Notes: generated by a model from the sequence alone, not told the origin. DNA of 22,620 nt from Apostichopus californicus (GCA_020650975.1 JAIPMN010186978.1:1-22620); one strand, 5' to 3'. Numbered from the stretch's first letter, positions 12,601-20,440 are shown. Numbers and translations: made by a program.

Positions 12601-15600
12601 CTGATTGGTGTGAGTCTATTTGCAGGTGCCCTACCACATGCACAAGCATGTATTTACTCATTTCAAAGAGTATTATTATTCTGGGAAGAACTACAAGCTA
12701 CATTTGATTATCTCTTAATCGGATTTCAACCCATGGCTGAATTTTATCAATGAATTGGATAAACAACTAATTAATCGAACTATGGATGACCATACAGATG
12801 CTCAGTATTGAAATTTGATTGATATTATCACATTAAAATGATATTGTACCTTTATCAATATGATCCCTTAGGTCCTCTCGTCCATGCTGTACAAGGAGGA
12901 CTTTGAATTCCTGCATTTGTGTTTTGCTTTCTTCATAATTTTTTTTCCACCAGTGCTGAAGCACATATTCCAACCTGAAAAAGGCCTCTCTCCCTTTCTC
13001 TGCTTTCCACTTGTTCTCCAACTGCAGGCCTCTGATCAATCCCTGGCATAGTTTCTTATCATCAGTTATAACTTCATTATGGAAATCAGAAAATGGATAA
13101 GGTGGTGGACCTAGGAAAAAAAATACAGCAGTACGTTACAGTAACATTCGAAAGCAATTGCTACAAAGACTCCCATATGTTCTGCATGCATGATTACAAA
13201 ATTTCCATTAGCTTAGATACAAATGACACCCATATGGCTTAGGAATGAAATTATACTAAAGGTAGCAGGAACATTTTTTATGACCTGCAATTAATTAATC
13301 ATAATGATTTCAAGTCTTCATCAGTCATATGCTGAAGGCAATAACATCGGTTTGATTATGATCTCAACACCGACCAGTTGGGATATATCAGTATACCACT
13401 GGACCTTATTTCAGACACACACTGTTGGATTAAAGTCAGAATCACTGCAATACTTGCAAATATGATCGTTTTGAACAAAAAGTAGTTTTGGAACTTAGTT
13501 TGTTAACTAATGTATACTGTTTTTATTTCATTATGATATCACTGTGTTTTATCTGGCGGATGGCTTCTTACATTGTAAAATCCATTAGTATTTTACAGGA
13601 TGCTTCTTCAATCCATCCAGAAAGAATTGCATAGTATTTGGTACAGACTGTAAAATGCAATTTATTTAAACTTTAAATATGTGCAATTTAAGGCTGAAAT
13701 ATTCCATTCTACCATCTACAACTTCTCTTTTCCCATTTTCTTCTCTGAAAACATTCATTTGATGCTTGTATACCCAATAAGGAAAACGTCATATATAAAT
13801 ATGAAAATTTGGCCAGCCATGTTTACAAAGAACTGATGTTCAAAGCACCACTTGCATAAATGAATTTATAATTTAAAATGTGGTTAGTTACATATGATTA
13901 CATTTTGTTGACCATTATGTAGGAACTCATTGAAAGAGGGTCATAATGTACTATTTTATCAAAGTGAAATTCCTGAGGTTCATCCATTGATGCAAGAATT
14001 CAACACTAGTATCTTAACAGGTCAACAGCAAATAGAAGCTTTTTCTTCAAAACTGACTACGTCTACAACTGTCCCAGTAACCCATTTCTTCTTAAGTGAT
14101 ATATCTTTGAGGATTGTTTTAGCTTCCACAAATAACCCCAGCTTTCAAATGTGTGGGTTCGGGAACATCTTGGGTGCTATGGTCTGTATCTGTACAATGC
14201 TATACTTTCTTGGTAGTCTCCTGTAGAGTTGGTTTGTCTAATCTTCTTACAGGGACCAATTTATTAATTGGTAAAGAATATTCAATTAAAGGGCTAACAC
14301 TTAAAATATCTTGTGACAGATGGTTTTCATTGCAATCTCTATCATCGGTCTGAATACAAAGCAAAGAATTTATCATTATATCTGCATCAAAATTACTTGT
14401 GCACATTGTTTCATTGTAAAAAACTGGTACAGCTTTAATAGCTCCATAGCAATGTCCAATCAGGTTTTATTGATAACTCTCTATGATGGTGGGTTTCCTA
14501 CATTGTGTAGAAAACAACAAAATAAAAATACTGTTAAAGCGGTCATTGTGAATTTGTAATGCTTTATATTCATGTATCATAGGCTAGAGGCACCTGTTGG
14601 TATCAAGAATTTTCTAGAAGACTCAGAACAGTTGTATTTTGTCCTGGCTGACAACTTTGCAACTAGCCAAACTTCATTGCTTTCCAATGATTTCACATTT
14701 ATGACCTCTGAGAAGATGCCGATAATTCCAATGATATTTACAGTTCATATGAATGTATATTAATTTTTGTATCCAAAACTTTGTCAAGTTTGCATATTTG
14801 AAATATGAAACTTAGATATTTTATGAGCCTACCATTCTTACATGTGTAAAGTTCATGTAACCTAACCTAAACAATCTTAACATAGAATTCTTCTAGTATT
14901 AGGAATTCTGTAGTTAACTGTCATGGTCAGAACACAAAATAAGTGCACACACACACTTGCATACACAAGGCCATCACAACCACATAAGATTAATTTTGCC
15001 TATTCTTTTATGAAATGTGCTGCTCTTTTTTCTGCAGCTGAGTGCAAAGACTGCCTTGGTATTAATCAAGGGTCAGTGGGTACATGGAAGTTCTATACCT
15101 GTCTTTAGCATTTTTACAATGCCAAAACATTCCAGCAGCCATCAATCAGTTAGAATGTTGAGAGGGCAATGTTACATACCCCCCCCTCCCCCCACACATA
15201 CACACCTCAAAGCCTTGGATTACAATGGTATCAAGATTCAAACCATACAGCCTGAAGACTGTCATTCCTTGCCAAATAATTTTTTCAAAAAACTCTATAA
15301 CTACCTGACTGAGGTAGAGCAAGAGAGTTAAATTTGTACAAGAACTAAGTGAGAACCATAAAAGATGAGAGATTTTTAGCACTTACTGGTGGGCATTAAC
15401 CAATTACTTTAGGATTTTACAACATAGAATGTTTATTCCAAAATGTTTCACTATCCAGAAAGAACAGTATCCTATATGAAATGTAGACACATATATGTTG
15501 TACGTATTATCAAATTTCTTTTACCATTATTGAGCTAGCAAATCCACTCAGCCACCAACCACCCCTTTAATAATTATTTTATTGAATGAGAGTTACAAAT

Positions 15601-18600
15601 GACATTGTATATTTATTGTGAAATATTTTCACAACTTACTGCCAAAGCTTAATTATGTCATCTAGTATAAATCACAGAGAATAAGGCCAATTTTGAGATA
15701 CCCTGTTGACCAATTGAAGTCTCAAAACTGATAAGGGCCACTTAAGTGTGTTTAAATCACCCAACACAAGGGTATCAACTCTTTGAAGCAAATTTCATTT
15801 GCTGGCTGACTGTGTTTTGTTGGAAGATTACTACATGATATATTGAGCCCCTTAAAAAACTGACTGATTGATGGTGATCAAACTAATTGAACCAAAAGAA
15901 AATTATAACATCAGAGGACTCAGTTTAGTTCTAGCTTTAATTTGGAGAACTATTGCTTACAAGGATTTCAGACCTTTGACATATGATGGCCTCATGTGAC
16001 CTGTGATCTCTACCAAATTCAATAGGGGTCTTGTATTCATGAAACTGGATCTACACCCCATTTATGAAGTTCATCAAAAGATGTGCCTTTTGAGTTATGG
16101 TGGTCAAAAATTATTTTTCAGACTTTGACTTCTGTTGGCCTCAAATGGTCTTTGACCTTCACAGATAAAGAATATGGTTCTTGTACCCAATAAGACAGAT
16201 CCACATACTTAGTATAAAGTTAATCCACCATGAAATTTTCTGAGTTGTGGTGTTTACAAGCAAGTGTCACATACATACATAAACATGCCATCTCCATCGC
16301 ATAGATTCCTTTTTCCTCTGGCAAGGGATCAAAAGATTCATGTACTATGCTGCTTCAAGAATTACATCTTAAAATAAAGACTGAACTCACTGACAAAAAG
16401 TCTATTGCAACATTGTCCAGTTTTGGTCCTTCAGAGGTCCTATGTATTTCAATTTACCATGGACATCTTTGCAGTCCTTGGAACTCCATGATCAATATCT
16501 AACTGAAACCCAAATAAAAGATAGTCTTTCTGATCTCAAAAAAGAACCAGGAGCACAACAGGTTTAGTGATTCCTTGCAAAACTTTACATGAAAACATGT
16601 AAACTATACACAGGATTCTTTTACTTAATAAGGTGGATCCCAATAGAAACTATGAAGTATGTGAGGGCATACAAGTATTACTTGCAAGTAATACTGGAAT
16701 AAAAGGTTTCAGACTTTGACCTGAAACAGCCACAAATACTCCCAGAAAAGATTAAACCCACACATCAAAAATAAAGTTCAACAAGAACAAAGAACACCGT
16801 AGAAGGGCGTGGCACTTAAAACTGTGTCTGTGGATAGAACAGAAGCAGGACCAGTGGCCAAATCAGAAACAAAATTTCATCGGTACTCTCCCCATAAGGA
16901 AAAGGAAGGAAACCTAGCTACCTGACCAAAACCACATGGGCAGAACTCTGGAACGGGCAAACAAGGGTCACATGACCCAGCGCCCCAGTGCCGGAACACA
17001 GTGCTCCCATTCTAAACAGCCTATGCACAATCTTTTTACAAGTATAAGAAACCCCAGCCTACACTTAGCACATAGCAAAAACCACGGACCGAGGAGGGGG
17101 CCCAGGGGAACAAGCCCGACCTCATACTCAATAAGGGCCGGAACGGAACCGCTAATGTTCCGGGGAGGGAAGGAGGCCTCGAAGAGCCTACCCCTCCCCG
17201 AGCAGGAGGCAAACAAAAGCACACCTCGTACCCGAGGTAACACCGACGAAACCCCACACAAAACAATACAGAGTGAACTCGCCAAAGTTAGCTGCGCTAC
17301 GACCTGAACACGAAAGGAAGGGAAAACCCTTCCCTGATGTAGCCAGGGTGGAAAAAGGGGTGGGAATAAACAGGAACGAACTCACCAAAACGGGAGATAA
17401 CAAGGCTTCAAGTGAGCTGAGCAGATGCAAAACAAGCATCAAAACCTTCAATGTAGACTTGTCACTGAACAGAGCAAGTCACAGGGAAGAATGACCAGGC
17501 CAAGGCACCGGATCTTGCCAGACGGTACTTGCTAGACTGGCTGCCCTGGCAGGCTTAGGTATAGTTGGTGGTTGTTGTTTTTTGTAAGTTGAGTGCCAAT
17601 GGCGTGGGAAAATGTTTAAGTAATTTGTCCATAAGGTTAGGAGTTCCCGATGTAAGTATACAAATACCGAAAGTCTTGGTCTTCTCAGAAGGAAATTAAC
17701 ATACTAATGTTAATTTCCATCTTAAGATTGACTTTAGTTTCCTTAATAAAAGATTACCATAATACATTAGACTAGTTTTATTTTTATTTGTTTTGTTTCC
17801 ATGCAGGCCTATCGTTCAGTTTACAACTTGCAAAGCTTGTTATGTTGCAAATTGGTTACAGCTAACAAAAAATTTTCCTAGGGCCTTGGCCACAATTTCA
17901 CACCTTAGCCCTAACATTAGGAGGGATCATATCCAAAATTTCCCCCTTAAAGCAACACTTGGAGTATTTCGTTCCCAAGCCTCAAATTGAAGACCAGAGG
18001 GAAAGTGTTTTCTGTGCCATTTCCAAAACTGCTCTTCAGTGCCCATTGACAGGCAAAAGATCTTAGCCTCCTTCATCCCCCTCCCCCACCTTAGGTTTTG
18101 CAGAGGTGAGGTGGGAACCCCTAGGGCTGGGTGGCAAACATAAACCAGCTGGAGGTGTGGAACCACTGTCTAGCACATCTGCCCTTTTGCACCCTCCTCC
18201 ACACTCCAGGGCATGCAGGCTATGCAGCCTTCTAAGTTTGTCTCGTATACTAACAGGTCTTGTACGTCATCCTACAGGTCTGAGAACACCCCTGTTTTCG
18301 GCATCGACATTTCCCTCACCTGCTTACACCCCAACATACTACCGTGGTCATTGTGGAAGCAGCTGTCTCTCTTTATTTATTTTCTCTCACAGTTTCTGTT
18401 TCCTTCTCTCTCTCTAGGAGTGGTTTTAAAAGTCCCTCTAACTGGGCCAAAACATGTGTCTGACTGTCCTTTAGTACCCATAACCTGAGGATGCTGAAGA
18501 GTCATCTGAGATGGTGAATTGGTGACCATCTCTTTCTACTTTTACAGCAATTCAGGGACTGCTACAGGGACTGCTGCTGTTGTGACACTGTGATTGGTCA

Positions 18601-19004
18601 AATCTTTGGAGAAAGTTTTGTATATAAACACTTTTAAGGTATAGTGTTGCCTACCTTTCTGTGCCATCTGCTTTAAGCCACTGACTTCACATACACCGTC
18701 ATCTCTGTTTTGTAGCCATTCTACAAGATCTTCTCGTCTAATGGTAACAAACCCCTCTAGAAGCTTTTCTTTGGTCTTTCTTGGGTCTTCATCTTTATTT
18801 GCATTCAACCACTCATTCAAAATTTTTCGTGCCATTTCAGCCTGGTTAAGACTTGTAATATGTTCTGCAATTTCCACTTTATTATAGCCAAAATAGCTGG
18901 CAAGCAATGGCCAATCAAAGAGAAGTTTTAGAGATAGTTCCATCAGCGTGTAAGGATCCAAACCTGTCAATATGTCAATATAATTTCTGTACATCAAACT
19001 ATCA
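387..19004 (-). CDS. Death-domain/CYLD fusion deubiquitinase gene (10 visible exons, both ends missing)
   Basis: Gene model joining ten minus-strand exons: 19004-18655, 13110-12850, 12391-12125, 11410-11150, 10246-9994, 5283-5125, 4621-4489, 3024-2916, 1576-1449 and 633-387. Each junction has a GT donor and AG acceptor on the minus strand, and all phases agree, so about 722 residues read without a stop. The first four exons carry death-domain-like modules and the last six carry a CYLD-type USP domain. CYLD family members remove Lys63- and Met1-linked ubiquitin chains and damp NF-kB and cell-death signalling; death domains assemble receptor and adaptor complexes in the cytosol. Inference: the death domains recruit the protease to such complexes. 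The CAP-Gly domains of vertebrate CYLD are not seen here, but the N-terminus is not in hand. The exons could belong to more than one transcript; the matching phases argue against this. Confidence 0.85.
634..1448 (-). other. Intron, 815 bp
   Basis: Intron between the zinc-insert exon and the His/Asp exon. It is AT-rich with short chance open frames on both strands and no recognisable domain, RNA gene or mobile element. Confidence 0.75.
1449..1576 (-). CDS. CYLD exon with B-box-like zinc-binding insert
   Basis: A 128-bp exon with acceptor GCTTTACAG and donor ACAT/GTGAGA. It encodes [18 protein letters not shown], an acidic loop VAADEDKD, then [10 protein letters not shown]. The three CxxC pairs correspond to human CYLD RQCRICGG, YECREC and KQFCKTC, the B-box-like zinc-binding module within the USP domain. 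Histidines at the end of this exon and the start of the next (KKKHK) can supply the rest of the ligands. All six cysteines are kept, so the zinc module should fold. In human CYLD this insert affects cellular location and oligomer state and is not itself catalytic. Confidence 0.92.
1577..2915 (-). other. Intron, 1.34 kb
   Basis: Intron between the CLIIQ exon and the zinc-insert exon. AT-rich, with A/T runs near 1800-1870 and 2670. Frames near 1944-2132 and 2310-2492 show no conserved motif. Nothing else supported. Confidence 0.75.
2916..3024 (-). CDS. CYLD USP exon (CLIIQ region)
   Basis: A 109-bp exon that starts in phase 0 after acceptor TATTCTGAAG and ends at donor GACA/GTGAGT. It encodes [20 protein letters not shown] and [16 protein letters not shown]. 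It aligns with human CYLD APSCLIIQMPRFGKDFKLF and KIFPSLELNITDLLED, the strand-helix part of the USP fold that precedes the zinc-binding insert. The 36 codons plus one base join in frame to the exon at 1576, giving a Ser codon. Confidence 0.92.
3025..4488 (-). other. Intron, 1.46 kb
   Basis: Intron between the YQIFLEK and CLIIQ exons. The stretch about 3620-3900 is somewhat less AT-rich and may be an old dispersed repeat, but no family is recognised. The open frame at 3914-4144 on the plus strand has no recognisable domain. Confidence 0.7.
4489..4621 (-). CDS. CYLD USP exon (YQIFLEK region)
   Basis: A 133-bp exon with acceptor CTTTTCCACAG and donor TAAG/GTGATT. It encodes [18 protein letters not shown] and then a segment ending [14 protein letters not shown]. 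Human CYLD has GQKVQDCYFYQIFMEK and LLEWSFINSNLKFAEA here. The exon ends on a codon boundary (phase 0) and continues at 3024. A short tail that stays open beyond the donor ([10 protein letters not shown]) is intron read-through. Confidence 0.92.
4898..5025. repeat. Two-copy 64-bp tandem duplication in intron
   Basis: Copy 1 (4898-4961) and copy 2 (4962-5025) both run from GTTAAAGCCTTGTT through CATTCTTCAGTTGGTC to CACAT, differing at only a few bases. The pair lies within the 503-bp intron 4622-5124, about 100 bp from the exon at 5125. Close identity suggests a fairly recent event. No coding potential seen. Confidence 0.9.
5125..5283 (-). CDS. CYLD USP exon (EKDPEEF region)
   Basis: A 159-bp exon with acceptor TTCCCAAAG and donor TCAG/GTACAC. 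It encodes [13 protein letters not shown] followed by [19 protein letters not shown] and KPFLQI. Human CYLD has GYVCATKIM, then [13 protein letters not shown] and EPLLKIRS at the same place in the USP fold, where the EKDPEEF segment is a family hallmark. The phase agrees with the catalytic exon, completing a Ser codon after NPLR. The open frame continues past the donor for about 30 residues on the minus strand, but these match nothing in CYLD and are intron. Confidence 0.93.
5650..6990 (+). repeat. Degenerate array of ~150-bp repeat units (copy 1)
   Basis: Units share the pattern CTGACCCCAAATGACCTTTGAC ..(shortened).. CACCAAAT, then GTTCTTGTAC or close, then TATGGGGAAGCCA and ATGCAAA. Clear units start near 5655, 6475 and 6768, with weaker ones near 6370 and 6610, giving a period of about 145-155 bp. 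About 600 bp (5750-6350) that does not fit the unit splits the array and may be a later insert. The right end, GTCACACATACACGCG (about 6912-6927) then GGCAAG, resembles the end of the second array at 16267-16335. I cannot name the family; it may be a SINE-like element or the 3' untranslated part of a LINE. Confidence 0.6.
5769..5831. repeat. Short inverted repeat (TGTCGGAGA / TCTCCGACA)
   Basis: TGTCGGAGAATTAAA near 5769-5784 faces TTTTCACTCTCCGACA near 5815-5831, giving arms of about 9 bases plus partial extension. It sits at the left part of the block that interrupts the repeat array. It may be a small hairpin or a mobile-element end; function unknown. Confidence 0.35.
8104..8122. repeat. 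Short CA-rich microsatellite
   Basis: A run of CACATACACACACACACA directly left of the LINE fragment. It could mark the 5' truncation point of the LINE or be an unrelated simple repeat. Confidence 0.6.
8126..8905 (+). mobile_element. 5'-truncated CR1/L2-like LINE, end of reverse-transcriptase ORF plus 3' tail
   Basis: The plus-strand frame starting at 8138 encodes 185 residues of the C-terminal part of a non-LTR reverse transcriptase: [85 protein letters not shown]. These are typical of the thumb and downstream region in the jockey/CR1/L2 group. A TAG at 8693-8695 stops the frame, yet the same frame continues with recognisable [13 protein letters not shown] to a second TAG near 8816, so the copy is inactive. 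The catalytic palm, endonuclease and ORF1 are absent. A non-coding tail (8844-8905) ends in CCATCGCATAGATTCCTT and an A-rich stretch. It is inserted opposite to the host gene within an intron. Confidence 0.9.
9994..10246 (-). CDS. Exon with CYLD catalytic cysteine
   Basis: A 253-bp exon with acceptor CTCTTCAG and donor GAAG/GTAGGC. It encodes the start of the USP domain. The [20 protein letters not shown] stretch aligns with human CYLD KGIQGHYNSCYLDSTLF, whose cysteine is the nucleophile (Cys601). Here the Cys codon is at 10136-10134, about residue 418 of the visible protein. The end, [11 protein letters not shown], matches human LLRTEIVNPLR. The first 30 residues ([20 protein letters not shown]) form a linker to death domain D with no similarity to a CAP-Gly domain that I can see. 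The human comparison is from memory. Confidence 0.95.
10247..11149 (-). other. Intron, 903 bp, between death domain D and protease
   Basis: Intron joining the death-domain exons to the CYLD exons, phase 1. Contains the decayed duplicate of the catalytic exon start (10528-10573). Otherwise AT-rich with nothing recognised; no further exon is needed for the frame. Confidence 0.75.
10528..10573 (-). pseudogene. Decayed duplicate of the 5' edge of the catalytic-Cys exon
   Basis: On the minus strand TTCAGATTTTGGTGGCAA at 10572-10555 is identical to the acceptor and first bases of the true exon (10251-10234). Similarity continues with substitutions for about 25 bases. In the exon's frame the copy reads FGGNER, a stop (TGA at 10547-10545), then SVDGY, against [12 protein letters not shown] in the real exon. 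It ends before the catalytic cysteine region. It is best read as a partial duplication that decayed, about 320 bp upstream of the functional copy. The acceptor dinucleotide is still present, so cryptic use is conceivable but would give a stop. Confidence 0.65.
11150..11410 (-). CDS. Exon with death domain D (joins the protease)
   Basis: A 261-bp exon, phase 1 at both ends, acceptor TCCTTTCTAG and donor AGAA/GTAATT. It encodes about 87 residues: [12 protein letters not shown] (helix 1), [10 protein letters not shown] (helix 2), a basic-acidic helix 3 region, [10 protein letters not shown] (helix 4), [11 protein letters not shown] and GYVAQTLL (helices 5-6). The single base left at its 3' end combines with the first two bases of the catalytic exon at 10246 to give an Asn codon, so death domain D is spliced straight onto the CYLD protease. 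The donor (GTAATT) is weaker than the others. An additional exon in the 903-bp intron downstream is possible but not needed for phase. Confidence 0.88.
11411..12124 (-). other. Intron, 714 bp
   Basis: Phase-1 intron between death domains C and D. AT-rich, nothing recognised. Confidence 0.8.
12125..12391 (-). CDS. Exon with death domain C
   Basis: A 267-bp exon, phase 1 at both ends, acceptor TTTCTTTTGCAG and donor CAAG/GTATTT. It encodes about 89 residues filling a single death domain. Visible hallmarks are [10 protein letters not shown] (helix 2), QSDIDEKM (helix 3), [11 protein letters not shown] (helix 4), [20 protein letters not shown] (helices 5-6). This is the most canonical of the four. 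Plus-strand frames open across this stretch show no conserved motif and are shadows. The exon lies between 458-bp and 714-bp introns, so exons B, C and D form a compact cluster upstream of the protease exons. Confidence 0.9.
12392..12849 (-). other. Intron, 458 bp
   Basis: Phase-1 intron between death domains B and C. Nothing recognised. Confidence 0.8.
12850..13110 (-). CDS. Exon with divergent death domain B
   Basis: A 261-bp exon, phase 1 at both ends, with acceptor TTTTTTTCCTAG and donor AAAG/GTACAA. It encodes about 87 residues. It opens with a proline-rich [10 protein letters not shown] linker. The second half fits a death domain well: [13 protein letters not shown] (helix 4), then [18 protein letters not shown] (helices 5-6). 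The first half lacks the usual tryptophan followed by LA in helix 2; instead there is a charged run, [17 protein letters not shown]. This is therefore the least typical of the four modules and could be another death-fold member. It joins in frame to the previous exon (codon for G) and the next one (codon for V). Confidence 0.75.
13559..13608. repeat. Small hairpin flanked by direct repeats
   Basis: TGTAAAAT (13574-13581) and ATTTTACA (13590-13597) form an 8-base stem. It is flanked by GGATGGCTTCTT (13559-13570) and GGATGCTTCTT (13598-13608), imperfect direct repeats. It may be a trace of a tiny insertion and target duplication, or chance. Confidence 0.4.
15966..16340 (+). repeat. Array of ~150-bp repeat units (copy 2) with LINE-like tail
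   Basis: Two units begin near 15966 and 16120, each with CAGACTTTGAC or close, GGCCTCAAATGG, TTGACCTTCAC and GGTTCTTGTA. The period is about 152 bp. The right end reads GTGTCACATACATACAT, then CCATCGCATAGATTCCTT (16294-16311), then GGCAAGGGATCAAAA. The last part matches the tail of the LINE at 8844-8905, including an identical 18-bp core. It is the same family as the array at 5650-6990. It is probably mobilised by, or derived from, the LINE. Confidence 0.65.
16610..16740 (+). repeat. Degenerate further unit of the ~150-bp repeat
   Basis: GGATTCTTTTACTTAATAAG, TGGATCC, GAAGTATGTGAG and TTTCAGACTTTGACC appear in the order expected for the repeat unit of the neighbouring array. Divergent; limits approximate. 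Confidence 0.4.
16790..17570. mobile_element. GC-richer insert of unknown family
   Basis: By eye this block is far richer in G and C than the AT-rich intron around it, with an abrupt change on both sides. Frames of about 60-120 codons are open on both strands (16936-17307 plus, 16968-17285 minus), as expected from base composition; none shows a domain I recognise. Proline-, arginine- and serine-rich translations look non-coding. It is most simply an inserted mobile element or a segment of one. Terminal repeats and a target duplication were not found. Confidence 0.4.
17691..17718. repeat. Perfect 12-bp inverted repeat
   Basis: GGAAATTAACAT (17691-17702) and ATGTTAATTTCC (17707-17718) pair perfectly around a 4-base loop. 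It lies just right of the GC-richer block. No terminator or RNA role can be argued in an intron; it may be a remnant of a palindromic element. Confidence 0.7.
18655..19004 (-). CDS. Exon with death domain A (first visible exon)
   Basis: A 350-bp exon encoding about 117 residues. The acceptor is a pyrimidine-rich TGTTACAG just right of 19004; the donor AAAG/GTAGGC lies at 18655/18654. The reading frame enters after two bases of a codon (phase 2) and leaves in phase 1. The death-domain pattern is clear: [11 protein letters not shown] (helix 2, from about residue 30), a VEIAEHI stretch, ILNEWLNA for helix 4, then LLEGF and REDLVEWLQ for helices 5-6. About 25 residues precede the domain and a short linker ending SGLKQMAQK follows. 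Since the exon starts inside a codon, at least one upstream exon must exist; none could be identified between here and the right edge. The fold call rests on pattern reading, not on a profile search. Confidence 0.85.
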
Positions 19005-20440
19005 CTGTAACACAGAGAATAAAGGATTTAATTGCTGCATATAGTACTTATCAAAGATTGCCTTAAAAAGTTATTCTGGTGGCTCAAGTTAATAGCTGAA
19101 CAAAATTGCTGAAAATTTTCTGAATCTAACTGTGAAAACCACATTCTCACTATAGCATTTCGTATTTCTAAGATATCAATTTTTAAAATTTAGTGATATT
19201 TTGGAAATGCGTCTGGCAACAGAGCACTTCAGCTGAAAATGTCTTTGTTTTCCTTTATTATTTGTCAATCATAAATTTACTAAACAAAAAGAATATTTCT
19301 ACAAAAATGATACATTTTTATGAAATTCTTAGTACAGAGAACTTTGCAAACATTCCAAATGTATCAGGTTTCAAGGATAATTAAATAAGAAGATTATAAT
19401 AGCCTAAGTAAAGCTTTCAAAGAGCATTTGCCCAGATGACAGCACAGACCCCTGTGATTCAACTTCCTGGAGTAGTTGAAGGTGTAACCAGTCAAAAAAG
19501 GTCACATTCCATCAAACATCTCAAGTTAGGGGCATGATATTGAGATGGAGTTTTCAACTACTGTAGCAGTAAGGAATATTTTTCTCTTCAATGTAAGTTC
19601 ACATTGTTTGTCACCATAATACCCCAACTAATACTGTAAAATTACACAAACTGAAGAAGAAGAGCAAGATGTTCAAACATAACAAATGTATTCCACTTGA
19701 AGAGAATTTTATGTACTCTGAATTACACTGAACTTCATACAATATGTTTGACAAAATATGTCGTCCACATATAAAACACAGAAAACTTGAAGGAAAAAAG
19801 TGCATTTTTTAATCAAATATGAATTTGGAATTTAGCAACAGTACCACAAATATGTAAAAAAAAAAACATTTGAAGTGTGGTTAAATCTAGTTTTCATCCT
19901 GAGTTTTGCTGAACAAATTCTGGCAAGCATGACATCTGCACAAAACACAATTTATTAAATTCAAGACAGATATGTAATGGAAACAAATATTTATTTTAAA
20001 AATAAAAAACGACAATCCCCACCCCTCCCCCCCCCCAAACAAATGGACAAAAAAAGAACAGGTTAGCAATGTAAAAAAAGGGAATATATGCAAATTCCAA
20101 TTAAGCTATCAAATATAAATACATGAAGCCAAAACATGTGAAGCAATTATTTAGCGATTCATCACAACCTGGATACGGATCCTGCGTGGCAGGAATGGAT
20201 CATGGATCCCCTTGTTCACAATACAATGCCTGAAAACACCAAGAACAAAGGTGTGCATGTCTTGAGTACAGGAGTAAGGGTGTCCGTTATGCCCATGCAC
20301 TTCCCTCACTTAACCTATAATGACCATGTAAGACAGACAAACTGACTTATTAAGGCAAGATGTACAAACTGGAGGATTCAATTAATGAGCCTCATATGTT
20401 CAATGGGTCATTTTCCACAACAATACTTTCTAGAGAAGTA
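19005..20440. other. Region upstream of first visible exon, nothing firm
   Basis: This should be intron or promoter-side DNA of the death-domain/CYLD gene. It is AT-rich, with a C-rich tract around 20019-20036. No exon ending in phase 2 could be supported. Two overlapping opposite frames near 20140-20340 are open for about 50-65 codons without a methionine start or recognised motif. Confidence 0.6.

Larger units (their letters stand above)
13111..18654 (-). other. Largest intron, 5.5 kb, with repeats and inserts
   Basis: Phase-1 intron between death domains A and B. The part 13111-15960 is AT-rich and holds chance frames on both strands (for example 13930-14226 and 14572-14763) with no domain I recognise, a small hairpin near 13574-13597, and a C-rich tract at about 15179-15194. 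A repeat array (15966-16340), a degenerate further unit (about 16610-16740), a GC-richer insert (about 16790-17570) and a moderately GC-rich, pyrimidine-rich block (about 17790-18500) follow. A missed exon is possible; a phase 1-1 exon would not disturb the frame. Confidence 0.65.

Noticed and set aside
13930-14763. A run of plus-strand frames and overlapping minus frames that might be a retroelement remnant
   Set aside because: No stretch could be matched with confidence to a known protein; left as unassigned intron.
16936-17494. Frames of 73-123 codons on both strands in the GC-rich block
   Set aside because: Long open frames are expected from high GC; translations have low-complexity character and no conserved motif.
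17927-18488. Possible exon or element frames on both strands
   Set aside because: No domain, no convincing splice-site pair, and the pyrimidine-rich composition explains the open frames.
19887-20093. Minus frame ending CRCHACQNLFSKTQDEN as a possible upstream exon
   Set aside because: Good acceptor-like sequence, but no donor before the stop and no homology.
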